A stretch of DNA of 64,000 nt from Lycocorax pyrrhopterus obiensis (lineage: Eukaryota > Chordata > Aves > Passeriformes > Paradisaeidae), in the NCBI GenBank assembly GCA_014706295.1, contig JACSVZ010000004.1, forward strand, positions 87,179,047 through 87,243,046, read 5' to 3'. How positions within the stretch are numbered: position 1 is the first letter of the stretch; every line of letters starts with the position of its first letter. Under the pieces are notes generated by a model. The model ran no database searches. It saw only the letters and a program-made list of their open reading frames with translations, and was not told where the DNA came from. The position numbers were made by a program, and so were the translations under genes. Positions 1 to 12,100 of the stretch are shown here, in pieces.

Positions 1-519
1 CATCCTTTAAATTTACCGTACCTTGCACTGGTCCTCTGTCCATGATTTCTTTCATTATATCGGTTTCCTGAGAGGAGGTGAGAGCAGCAACAGAGAGGGC
101 AAGGGAAGATAACAGTTGTATTAAATAAAATTAAAACTCATACTACTTTATCATTGTGTGCACATATGTATAATATAAATATACCATTGTACTTGTACTT
201 CTGCTGGAGAATATTTGGTTTACCAAATTAACAAAACCTTCAGAAACATGTTTAAGAAGAACAACTGCGCTGTTATGACTGTATATTTTCTTTTCTATCT
301 CTAATTTCTATGGGACCACAAATTATCAGCTTTAAAGAAATGATGTACAACTGAGAAACTATAAAGAATTTCAACTCTTAGGAAAATTCAAAGGCAACCT
401 AAAGGAAAATTCACAGCTCTACTCTTGAAGTTAAGTGAACATATTTTAATATGACAGATAATATGCAAGCCCCAAAGGAGTAAATTTGGTGAGACAACAG
501 GTGAATGTCATTAACTTAC
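1..519 (-). other. TINAG: TINAG intron 7 (partial)
   Basis: Begins at the GTAAGT donor after exon 7 and runs off the left edge. I see no further exon or recognisable repeat in it. Confidence 0.8.
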
Positions 520-700
520 TTTTGAGGACACCCTGTAGTGAGAGGCACACCGGTATAATCGATTGGATTTTTCAAAAGCATTGGGACATGGCTCATTCGT
601 ATAGTTTTTTCCATGTTCACTGGACACATAACAGCGATTTTCTGCTGATGGCCCCAGGTGTTTGTTCCAAAATGATGGATAACAAGCATACGATACAACC
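520..700 (-). CDS. TINAG: TINAG coding exon 7 (papain-fold middle; last exon in window)
   Basis: This 181-base exon encodes residues 308-368. It reads VVSYACYPSF near its start, then NYTNEPCPNAFEKSN and YRVSSK at its end. These match the ACYP, PCPN..EKSN and YRVSS blocks of TINAG. A glycosylation sequon NYT sits at residue 340. The acceptor is CCTGAACAG and the donor a perfect GTAAGT, with phase 2 in and 0 out. Exons 1-7 sum to 1104 bases, exactly 368 codons with no stop. The remaining exons, with the histidine/asparagine region and the C-terminus, must lie left of the window. Two overlapping open frames here (486-728 plus, 516-698 minus) are in wrong frames. Confidence 0.95.
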
Positions 701-3483
701 CTGTTCAGGTATTAAAAAAAAGAGTTGATAAGAAGCTTGCTTAAACATTTTTGTCATTTTATTTCAAGCTTTTAATTATTTTGCAACTGCTGTATTTCAA
801 GTAATATTCTTCAGAAGTGTGAATGACTAGTATCTATAACTGGATGGCATTTGCTTCAGTTGATATACGTGATATGTATGATTAAGTTTCCATTACAGTA
901 GTCCTCTCCCCACCCTTCTCCAAAAGAGAGACAGGGTAAAAAATGTGTTTAGCACTTGTCGCCTGGTACCTTCATCTCATTAACAATTCATGAAAGTTCA
1001 CTCTGAAAACGATCAATAAATTACCAATGTTGTCAATGGGCTTAATTTAGCAAAAATGGCTTGTGAAACAGAATACATGGAATACTGTTAGACATTTCTG
1101 AAACAATATACATATTTCTGTGTTAATGCCATGAAAGCCTATGAGAGGGTTTCTTTTAAAGAGCATAATTAAATATTTTGCTGAAGCAGAACACTTTAAA
1201 ATAGAAAGTTCTATAAAAAGCACTTGTATTTAAGTAGTTCATCATAATACTGGACTTTCTGAATATGAGGAACTGAAAACCATTTTTTTATGCAATATGA
1301 AGTATAACTATGTTTGCCAGTGTATACTTAGTTGTCAGGAGTTTTACAAGATGAGCTCATAAATGCTTCAGCTGTTTTGAGTAAGAAATGGCATTTTCCC
1401 ATTAGCATTTGGTGATAGAAAATCCCAGAATGTCTTTTTCTTTCTGCCCCAACTAGACCACATACATCCAGAAGCTTCAAAAGCAATTCTACTTAGATGA
1501 AAAGGGATAGTACATTTAAGGTTGTTAGGCTGTTATTGCTTAGGTCTTCAATCTGCTCACTGACAACCCCTTTTAATTCTTTCTGAATTTGACAGTGTTC
1601 TGGATTCATATACATCCAGTGGGGAATCGGAAGTATTTAGTCCAAGCATGCACAGGTTGTTATTGCTCATTTTTTAATTTATTATGCTGTGTTTCTACTA
1701 CTGGGTAGAAGGAAATCTTTGGTTTATATATGTACACATCTCTAATTATTGATAAAAGGTAACTGTCTCTATATGCATAATCATTCCATTCAGCACTGAT
1801 GATAGATTTTTGAAAGAAACACAGGATTGCTGCTGAGTGCAATCAGGCCTGCAAGGCAGAGACGGTGAGCCAATACAGTCCTTAGAGTATGATCGACTAT
1901 AAGCAGGGCAGGAGCAGGGAATTACAGCCTAGCATCAAGAATGGTAGGACATCTATTCCTCAGATGTACTTAGAAACACCTCAGAGGGAGACAACAGAGG
2001 AAAAATTCATTCCTGGGATAGGGATTTTTTTTCCCCTCCTCTCAGCTGGACTGTCCCAGTGGGGTTGTCACAGGTTCTGCGTGGATGGGTCTTATTTGTA
2101 CATCAACAGAAGTGAAGCAATAAAAGTTGCAGTAGCACACTGGGGCTGCGTGGCTATCCAGGTAGGATCACTCGCTCTGAACTAAGAGCCACATTTGAAT
2201 CTTTTCACCAGCCACAGTTTCTGCAGACACGATTAACATAATTGAACAGCTTTCTGCTGAAGCACAATTTCGTGTGTGCTGAAGCACCAGCACAAGAGTA
2301 AACATTAAAAACGCTTCAAGGAGAAGACCTTGCCAAAAGAGTCATAGAAGAAAAACAGAAATAGATGTGAATATGTTTATATGCACAAATATAGATACAT
2401 ATATACAAAAATAATGTTAGAAACAAGCAGGATCCAGGGACAACCAGGGAAACTCCGTAGTGTGTCCATACATTCTTGACAGAAGTCATTTGCAGTCATG
2501 TTTATGTGTCCAATCTAATGAAAATTTTTGTGGATTTATTACATTTATATGTTTGAATTGTGAGATTAAAAAAAAATCTTAAAAATTAGACTATGCTATT
2601 TGCAAGTTGGCTAATAACGATAACATCTTTCTCATACCCTGCAACTGCCAAGAAAACAAGGTAAAAACCAGATTAAGCCCTGTTGTGTTTAGAAGCACTA
2701 TTTGCATTCAAGTGTCTAACTTTTATATTACCTGAAAATGAAATGGTTTTTCCTTATTCTTGATAAATATAACCTTTTAGTTTCCCTTATTAGTTAAAGT
2801 AGATGCTTTCAAAGAACATTTATTTCTCCCAAATTATGGCTTTTAACTGAAATACCTAAAATTAATAATTAGTAATAGAATACATTTTTATTCTTTAATT
2901 AATGGAGGCAGACAAAGAGAAAGAGTGATATTTAAACAGTGTTTCAGCTCCGTTTATAGCAGATTTTACTGTTAATTGGGTGTTCAGTGATTCTAAAAAG
3001 TCAGGTCTCAGCACTGGCCTAGCTTCACTGAGCTTTATGGAAATCTTTTTTTGACTTCACTGGGGATAGTTTAGGTCAGCACTTGATTTTTCTGAACATC
3101 TGTCAAAACCCTGAGCTAAGCACGCTCCAGAAATCAAAACACCAGAAACTTCAAGCAGCATTGAACACCTGCTGTGATAATTTACAAGGCCCCACAGAAA
3201 ATCAATGTGTTTTCTCCCTATTGCAGGGTATGGAAATAATGAAAAAATGATTGCGATATAATGATTCCTAAAAATAAGTCACCTGAAAGTGTGAGGAAGC
3301 AAGGACTGTTTGACTATTTGACAAAAGACACTTCTGACTTCTATGCCATAAATTTCCAATTTTTTTCACTGTCACAGGTAAAAGGTTATGGATTATGGGG
3401 TTTAGCTACAAAACTGATTATCAGTCCAGTGAATCAAAAAGGTTGATTTTTTTTTATTGTTGTTCTCTATATTATTTGCTCTT

Positions 3484-3556
3484 GGCTACTGTCAGAGACT
3501 TAACACTGGGCTAGATGGACCCTTGCTCAGACCCAGAAGAGCTGTTCTTGTGTTCT
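3484..3556 (+). repeat. CR1/L3-type LINE 3' tail
   Basis: The stretch reading 'ctgggctagatggaccc' followed by 'tgctcagacccagaagagctgttcttgtgttctt' is the characteristic 3' end of CR1/L3-group LINEs ('gggctagatggacc...gacccagtatggc...ttcttatgttctt'). Only the terminal ~70 bases remain. Confidence 0.75.
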
Positions 3557-5209
3557 TCCAGGATCTGTTCTAAAGATATTTGGATATTTCCCTTAATGTA
3601 TTTATTTGTTTCTGGAAGTGTTGGAATGGGTTTTGAAATATCATTTGAACTTGAGGAAAGAAAATCAGATTGTAGATCAGATTGTTTATAAAAATAAGTA
3701 AGTAGGGATACCTTCATATGTGGTACTTTGATGGCAAATCAATGATCAGAGATAAAAATGGGTAGCAGGCAAAGGTCTGTCATAGCCCAGTGACGTTGTA
3801 CATGCTGGAGCTAGCTCCATGGCAACAAAAAAGCTTAATAAGTGACTAACAAAATAATCCTGGATTGCTGAGATTTGCTGGAGATCTAGATATTTTCCAA
3901 AAATTCCTGATGGTTTTCACTACTGCCCTTCAGATTCTTTACTCAGACGATCAGCTGCAAGAGGCTGGTAAACACCATGAGGCAGAGAAATAAGCCAGTA
4001 CTTGGGAGTGTGGAGGTGAAAAGACAGTTCACAGGTGTGCTGTGTGAACTGAGGTGCTGTGGCTCTATGTTTCCAGGCTTACATCAGTCAGAAAGCCAGC
4101 TCAGCACCCCACTGTCACACTGCTACTCAGTCAGGTCAAACTTAATGTTATTGCATTCACACCAGAACAAGCTCCTGCGAGGGTACAGCCAGGCTGATAA
4201 TGTCCTGTAGAGCTTCAGCCTGCCTTCCTTTTCTTTTAAAAATAAGCTAATTCTTTTATATTTAAATTGCCCTGCATAACAGGCCATGTCACTAGCCACA
4301 GCACTAAAATAATACTACATTCTGCTATAGGAAGAATCTTATTATTATGGGGCTCATGATAGCTGTGCCCATAGAGGGATAGCAGTCAGAGGGAATAGAA
4401 GACTAGGAGATTGTCCTACTGCTGCATTCCTTACAGCTTTTCTTCTAAAAATAACTTGTTCCAGCTATTGTGGAGATAGTGCTCATAAATATTATTCTCA
4501 TTTCTTCTTTTATCTACACCAGCAATTCTTGTGCTCCCGTACTTAACAGGTAAGAAAACAATCCAGAGAGAAAGAGTTGCAATTACTCTCCCAAAAGCAT
4601 GAGCTACTGAGTAAAATGGGACTGTTCTTCTAGTTACAGAAAAGTATTGCAGTTAAAAAGTGCTTACGATTAAAACGTCAAGTTATAACTTTCATTTCTT
4701 CATGCATGAAGCCTTTTTCCTGACCCGCTGAGGGGTGTTTGCTGGGTAAAATTACTCAGCTAAAGGATCTCCTGCTCAAAACCTAAATGAAAGCCAATTT
4801 AGTGTTGAAACCCTGAGAGAAAAAGACAGAGGAGCACTCAATGTAAACTCTCCCTATAACAATACAAAATCCTTGTCAGGTCAGAAATAGTTTGATACAC
4901 TTGCAGAAAGCAGAATTATCACTTGTATAGTGTGACAGGTCTTCTCCTGGATCCCCAGGCTGCCATGTCAACTACAACACATCACGTCTGACATTCTTTT
5001 GCTCTTGTCATGGTTTGTTTGTTTGTTTTATAAATAAAATTAAAAGTTGACAGAGAGAACACCTGAGATCTCTCTGTCCGTCAGTTTCAGATGTATCAGA
5101 GTAAGGGGATGAGATTGTATGAAAACAAGACAGGAAATAGATTTTGGTATGGAACAGAAAGGACAAAAAAAATCTGGTAATGTGAAAAATAGCAGGATTT
5201 GATTATATG

Positions 5210-6437
5210 GTATCTAAAATGTGGTTATTGAAATTCTCCTGGAAGCCATTTCCAGACATGCAAACTTCAAGGAATTGATGGAGAACAGGCAGTGCAGATT
5301 CACCACGGCAGGTAATGATGCTATGATGAGACAGTCCGACCATGATGAAATGACTGGCTCCATAGAGAACAAGGAAAGCAGTAGCTATCATTTACCTTGT
5401 CATTAGTGACATTTTCAGCATAGGTTCCTGTGCTGTTCCTCTAGTTTACTGGATTAGGTAAGTTGCTTACAAGGTTAGTTGTGGACTGGCATGCTGAAAG
5501 GTCGACAGGACAGAGTGACTGGTGTCTGTTTATTAATGGCATTCCCCAGGAGACAACACAAAAGCAACAGTTTTGCATCTCTGTTAACAATCTGGACAGC
5601 TCGATGTGAGGCGCCCTTAACAAGTTCGTGGAGAAGGCAAAACTGTTGGGGAGTGATTAGTATGCATGGCTGCCATTCAGAGCAGCGTTAATAGGCTGAA
5701 GAAATGAGCCTGACAGAAACATCCTGAAGTTCAACAAAGACAAATGGCAAATCCTGTCTCTGAGCCAGAACTGCCCAGGTACTGGCAGGGCACTGCCTCT
5801 GTTGTTTCACAGAGTAGGACATGAGGTGCTGAGAAACAGAAAGTTGAATGTAGGTGAGCAGTGAGCCCTCTTGGCAAATGTGTACAGTCAATACTGGGCT
5901 GTGTTATCAAGAACAGAGCCAAGACATTGTGAAAAATTAATATTCCCCTCAAATCCCTATTCAGCAGATGGAGTTGTATCTTCACCTATGTGCTCCCCAG
6001 GAAAGACACTGACGAAATGAGCAATACCAGTGGAAGGCACTTAGGGGACTGGAGCTGAGGCAGCTGGACTTGTTCAGTTCAGAGAAGAGAAAGCCAAAAG
6101 AGTATATAATTCCTGTCTTCCACTACATAAGGAGAGGTATAAAGGAGACAGAACAAAACTCTTGGAGATGCACAGTAAAAAGTTGGGCGACACCAGTCAC
6201 AAGCCCTACCAAGGAAAATGCTGATGTAAGAAAAAAGTGTTTGACTGTAAGAGTGGTCAAATAAACCGACCGGCTGCAAGAAAGGTTTTGGAACCTCCAT
6301 CCTTGAAGATACTCAAAATGTGTCCAGGGACACAGCCTAAACAGCCTGATCTAATTTCAAAGTCATGATTTGAGCAGAATGTTGGACCAGGTCACCTCCA
6401 GAAATTCCAACCAAAATAATTTTGTGATTCTATAAAT
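5210..6437 (+). repeat. CR1 LINE, 5'-truncated and degenerate
   Basis: Reading rightwards, the sequence passes through remnants of the CR1 reverse transcriptase (ILLEAISRH near 5230), the region before the 3' UTR (a 'ctgaagttcaacaaagacaa' stretch near 5725), a 'cttccactacataaggagag' stretch near 6118, and the typical 3' end ('ggaccaggtcacctccagaaattccaacc...ttgtgattctat', 6390-6437). It has many substitutions and indels, so it is an old copy. It lies antisense to TINAG inside intron 6. Open frames within it are relics. Confidence 0.85.
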
Positions 6438-6795
6438 AATTATATCCCATTTTAAAGTTTCTAGCTGTTCATGTGGAATTTGACAGCTGTTAACTCTGCT
6501 TAATCTGACCTGAAGGAAGAAGGATCTAGGTACAGTCCTTAACAGAGTGTTGCACTCTGGAACAACCATGGGATGAGATGATTGCAATTTTCTTTGTAGA
6601 GAAAAGATGTTTGATTCTTTTGAATATTCACAATGTTGTCTCATGCAACTGGCTGCTTACTCAAGGTTGTTTCAAATGAAGAGCCTATATCCCAAGAAAC
6701 ACAAAAGTTTTGAGTCCATTTACGGTATTGTCTTATCACAACTTAAGCAACTGGTTCAATTTAAAATTATCTAAACAGCCAGAAAAAACATTTAC

Positions 6796-6946
6796 CCATG
6801 TGTTTCCAGATATCTCCAAGCACCATCAATACTTCCACCATTACATCCATGTTGGTTCTTGGTATCACAAGAGATCAAGTTCTGAGCAGAAAGGTTGTCT
6901 GTGACCTCACCCTTGGAATGAATTGCTATTCTGTCTGCCGCAACAC
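6796..6946 (-). CDS. TINAG: TINAG coding exon 6 (papain-fold core)
   Basis: This 151-base exon encodes residues 258-308. It begins VAADRIAIHSKGE, then NLSAQNLISCDTKN, then GCNGGSIDGAWRYLETHG. The sequence NLS..NLISC..........GCNGG is the conserved core of cathepsin B-like proteases and aligns with TINAG. The sequon NLS at residue 275 is shared with the mammalian protein. The acceptor is TCCATACAG, the donor GTAAAT. Phase 1 in and 2 out fits both neighbours. The long plus-strand open frames over the same bases (6710-7046) are shadows. Confidence 0.95.
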
Positions 6947-9016
6947 CTGTATGGAAATAAATTTTCTGTTATCAAAAACAAATAATTACTCACAACTTTG
7001 CATTTGTTTTTGTGAGAGAGGTCTGGGACATTGCAAAGCATCATGAGCAACTTTGCTGTAATATGACAAATCCCTAGATTTACTGGCTATTATAAAGTCC
7101 CACATATCTAAACATCAGATGAGACATTTGCATAATTGTCTCTACCATGTCAGTAAAAGTTTGTTTTCATATTCATATCTGGTTGTCTTCAGCAGAAGAA
7201 GCAAATACTTCCCAACTTTCTGCAGCTGAATCTCCCAATCTCTTTGCTTTCTTTCTACTTCTCTTTCCTTTATGTGAGGGAAAAAAAAAAGAAGAACAGT
7301 CCTATGAAGAAGAAAATTCAAGACTGAAAATATGTATTGGTTTTATTACAAAGAATATTTGCAGGTGTTCATATTAAAGTGTAAATGTAGGACTCTTTAT
7401 ACCTTCTTCCCTTATCACACAAAATTATTCTTCTGGGATAGACACCTTATCTGAATTCACTCAGATAATCATGATTCTTAGTACTTATGTATTTGTGAAC
7501 TGATTTAAATGTAGACCAGGTTAATTAAATTGTGGGTGAAACTAAGGTACTTCTACCTTCTTTATCGAATGACAATGAAACAATCATTAAGCTTCACTTC
7601 CAGTCATTACCTGTGATTAAATTTTATTTGTATTACTTTATGTCCCAAATTTTTTTACTCTGAAAATAAACTTTAAAAAAATCTCTTGAAATCCAAATCC
7701 CTGTCAAAATCAACACTAACTTTGCTGAACTTTGAGGAGGACTTCAGAAAAGAAAGTTTGTTGATGTCAGGTGGCAAATGTATTTTGAGCTTTTGTGAGA
7801 CATCGCATAATAATGAATTTATTTTCATAGGTATAAAAGCCTTTTACTGTAAAGTTTTGGAATACTTACAGAAATTTTTCATGGTAAGAAAAAATTATAC
7901 AGCAGTGTTTGCCTGTTCATTGAGCAACAATTAATCTTGTAAATTCAGATTGAAAATGTTAGATGCACCTAAAAAATATGTGAAGGCATCTCACGCTATA
8001 TAGCTTTGAAAATAATTATGTGAATTGTTTATGGAAGGGAAAATTTACAGTATCTGGAAAGTCTTCTCCTCAGTGATCTCTGTTCATCTCTGCAGTAATC
8101 CGTCAGAAGAGCTGTTAAAAGCTTTCTTGGTTTTCTCTTTAAATGTGCAGTGGATAAGACATATCAGAAAAAGAGCGTGTTCAGTCTGGTTTTTTCAGGC
8201 AGCTGGGATTATCTGGCCTTAGTGCTCCTTTCCTTCTCTTACTGCTGTGATTTGAAGAAGCAGTTGCAGAAACCTGCGCCTGTGAGGACCCACTGGCCAA
8301 ATTAAGTCATAAAGATTGATCGTGTGTTTTTTTTCTCTATCTTTATGTATCCAACTATGCACTGGAATTTATTGCAAGAAAAAATGTACATTTTTACATC
8401 AGAAAAACTGACTTTTGTAGCTTCTTTGGAAAAGTGACCATTGTGCCCATTTTTCATAAAACCAGAATTTGTAGCACATGAGGTTGGATTGCATTATTGG
8501 CATCACTTACAGAATTTGAAATATTGTTTCTTTCACAAATATCTGAGAAGTTTTAGGTTTTTCTTCTCATAAATTTTGAAAACATTTTACCCAATTTTCT
8601 TGAGTAGCAAGGGTTGGACACTTTTAAATGCAGAAATATATAAATACGTATAAAGAAATTAAAGTCTACCTGTTTTAAGTTTTCAAGTCAAGCATGTAGT
8701 TGCACAGAGGGGATGGGGACTTTTTTAAAGTTACGCTAATAGTTATGATAAAGTGCATCAGTCAATTAATTTTCTACTTTCTGTCACAAAAAAAAATCTT
8801 ATGTTACACAATTTTATGAAAAGCAAAGTGCTGCAGCTTAGATTGACATTTTAAGACTTTGGAACAACACAGAGGAAAAGTTGTAGCAATTTTAAATGTT
8901 CGTATTTGCTGATAAAAAGTGAAAAGTGATCTGAAATTATTTTGTTACTAGCCACTACAATTTTCATTACACATCTAACATCACTGATACTTTTAAAGGG
9001 AGGAAAAAAATATTAC
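6947..9016 (-). other. TINAG: TINAG intron 5
   Basis: A 2.1 kb AT-rich intron. I see no repeat or exon in it beyond short homopolymer runs. Confidence 0.8.
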
Positions 9017-9140
9017 TTGCGGTTGAAAAAGCCCAGGATGCTCCACAGTCTCGTTGATCCAAAGGATCATGAATCCACTCAGGCCACTCATAAGTGGCTG
9101 AAAAAATTGCAGGAAAGTTTTCTTCTGGAAGGGACTTTCC
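9017..9140 (-). CDS. TINAG: TINAG coding exon 5 (inactive protease active-site region)
   Basis: This 124-base exon encodes residues 217-257 and one base of 258. It holds the start of the cathepsin B-like domain: YEWPEWIHDPLDQRDCGASW followed by AFSTA. In active papain-family enzymes the catalytic cysteine lies in a CGSCWAFS motif. Here the aligned position is Ser251 (GASWAFS), the same replacement known in TINAG, so the domain is predicted to be proteolytically inactive and to act in matrix and integrin binding. The acceptor is TTTTGTTTTAG and the donor GTAATA. Phase is 0 in and 1 out, consistent with exons 4 and 6. The 6.9 kb intron before it is the longest of the gene within the window. Confidence 0.95.
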
Positions 9141-12100
9141 CTAAAACAAAATGTAGAAGATCTGAATATGTTTCATTTCCTATTTTTATCACAAATTTTA
9201 CTGAAATTTTGTTGGTAAAATTCTTAATTTTTTGACTGAGGAAACCTAAAGCATTGGCCCCTGTGACTTCCCAAGCAACTCTGTGGTGGTTTCCCCACGG
9301 CTGGGTGCTGTAGACCCCTGAGAGCAAGAGGGTTCTGGCACTTCATAAGCTGAGCTGAAAAGCTGAGCTTCAAGACTGCCAACCTGAGTAACCTGACCAG
9401 TTTCTCTCTGATTTTTATCTCAAATAACAATTCCCTATGAAATTTGCTAAGTATGACCCAGCTGGCGTTTTTGGAATGAAAAGCCCTCTGCTACAGATAG
9501 CGGTGAAGTTAGATACCTGCTACCCTGTTCTCCCAGACACGTGGCTGTAGGTAGGAAATTTTAGTTCCTGTGGGAGAGGAATCAGTACAGTGTATCACTG
9601 ATTTGTCTTTTACATAGAGGTTATTCAATCTGAAGCACATATTCCTGTTCCAGAATAAAAATCAGTGATTTTTCTTCTGCTTTTCAGTCTGATAGTGAAT
9701 TCATGAAAATTCATGGTCTGCTCACTAAAGCAATTTGGCCAGCCGTTTCTGGCATCTTCATCTCTCAGCCTTAATTTATGCCCTCCTCCAAAGTCCTCCA
9801 AGCTTTGAACAAATATTTGCATATGCAAGAGCCATCTGGTACAACTGCTAATAATCTGCTCTGTGTTCAACACATCAAAATCATTGACCCGTTTTTGTTT
9901 TTATTGTTGAACTTCATGGAATGATTGATTATGCTGTGCAAGGAAATAGGAATGGCCACAGAGAATTGCAGTATTAGGCCATGCAATCAGTCTGTTTCAA
10001 AAAATTGTTGATAACATCACTTCCAGAAGGAAATACAAAATAAGATTATCTGTTCCTAAGCAAAACTCTCACTGATGCTTCTTTCTCATAAGCAGGCTGA
10101 AACCCTGAAGACCAATGGCTTCTATACTGTTTAAATTCCCTTATTGTACTTGAATGTACGTATCTTCTGATTCTGAGTACCCTTGCTAGAACATTTTTCT
10201 GAATAGTTTATGTGATTTATAATCATAAAACATACCTTTTGCTAAGATGATTTAAACATTTGAGGCCTGTTCTTTCAAACTATTTTAGGACTCTTCGGAG
10301 AATCAAATTTTAGCCCTTTTCCTGTATCAAGATCACTTTGTTGTGTACACTGTGAAACAGCAGTGCCTCCATCCAGCTTGCACACCTGGATTTGCCATAG
10401 CAAATCCCCAGCTGAGTAAAGGTGGGTAAGGAAAAAGGAAGCTTGTACCTCAGGTCTGTATCTGATATTAGATTGGGATACAGCCTCCACAGGCAGATTG
10501 AGACAGTCTGTGTGCATTCCCAGACCCAGTGGTTCTAGGCTGACCAGTTTAGATGCAGGCTGCAAGTCCTGAATCAATTAAAGAATGCTGCAAGCTGTTA
10601 GGTCACTTCAATGATTTTGAAAGTCTCACCTCCACCAATAAAAGGCCAGAAATTTTTTTAAACCTTGCTAGAATATTAATCTCAGTATTTTGATTAATCA
10701 GTTTCAAAAGTCTGCTTTTTCAAAGGGTTTTATATACATGGGACTTGCAACTTCAAGTGACACTTAGGAAGCAGCAACTAATTTAAAGAGTAACTGGACA
10801 AATGATCATTATGTTCATTGCTAGCGAGTAAGAACAAGCTCAAGATTTACTTTGAAGATGAAACATACAGCAGAAATCCCAGACAAATAGAATTTCTTTT
10901 ATATGGTGAGACTGTTCACTACCAACCAGTAAAAAAGCAAAATTTGGCAAACATTTAGCAAAATTACGTGGATAATGGCTGCTTACAATGCTCATTACAA
11001 TGCCTCATTACAAATGAGGCAGTTGAGAAAAGCAAAATGCTAAATAGATCTCCAGTCTGTGACAATGTTTTACTTTATGTATTCCTAACCTACTGCCAAT
11101 GTATTTATTATCCTCATATTGCAAATCGCAGAGCAAATCCCTCATTAACCCTCAGCCTTGGCATTTAGAAATGCAGGACTGACCTGTAGCCAGAAACATC
11201 GGCTTTTTTCTGAAAAAATTGCTGTCCTGATATTGAGAAGTGCTGCTGCTCTGTGACAAATATTAAGTCTAGACAACTGTTTCTCAGTGTATGCTCCACA
11301 GACCAGCATCAGACAGCACAAGGCAATCAGCAGAATGACTGGTGAACTATTTTTAAACCTTTATATGTACTCTGCAGTGAAGTTAGCAGCCTGGCCAAAG
11401 CAGGAAGGTAAGAGGATATAAAAGAGCACTTGAATTTCAACTATGACTTTTTCAGAAAAGATAGATGACCAATTAAAGAAAAAAGGCCAAAGATAACTGA
11501 ATTTGCAAATGCAGACATTTTTTTCCCTGAGGGAAAGCAACTTTTTTTTTTAATGTAGGAAAGAGATTCTGGACATCACTTTCTTTGTGAAGAAAAAATG
11601 GGCATCAATGACCTGTTTGCAAGAGAGCTACAACTGCTGAGGGTTTTTACTGGGAAAAGCCATAGATCAGTGGAGTGGAGGGTGTGCTTTGTCTACTTTC
11701 CCATTGTTTTTTTGAGTTTCTAGATATTTAGCGAAAAAATGGTGCCTTATTACTGAATTATGTATTTCATTTTCTTGTAAGATGGCTATTAGGTGAGTAT
11801 CTTGTTACTGAGGGGTGCAGACCCTACCATTGCAATGTACCTCTTGCCAGGACTTGTGCTGACAGAATACCACCAAAAGTGCATCACAGTGGTTTTAAAG
11901 GTGTGGAGGTTATTCCTGTGCTACATGGAACTTCAAGAACGGTTGCACTGTCTCCTGCAGTGAAAATGCCTTCTCAGATGGAGGAGCTTCAGCTGTGTCA
12001 GGAGTCAAACAGTTTTAGTGGTGCACTTAGCTGTTGGTCTATGCTCAGGTCTAGCCACACTGTGTAACAGAGGGTCCTCAGTTCAGATTTAGTTCTTGCT

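Larger units (their letters stand above)
701..6795 (-). other. TINAG: TINAG intron 6
   Basis: A 6.1 kb intron between exons 7 and 6. It contains a degenerate plus-strand CR1 (about 5210-6437) and a short LINE 3' tail at 3484-3556, both listed separately. The remainder is AT-rich with no coding signal that I can support. Open frames of 60-98 codons such as 1889-2185 show no recognisable domains. Confidence 0.8.

Noticed and set aside
3760..3965. Minus-strand words LAADRL (near 3945) and ACYPF (near 3765), resembling TINAG exons 6 and 7
   Set aside because: The surrounding frames carry stops, splice phases do not fit, and clear matches to both exons exist at 6796-6946 and 520-700. Treated as coincidence, though a decayed exon duplication cannot be excluded.
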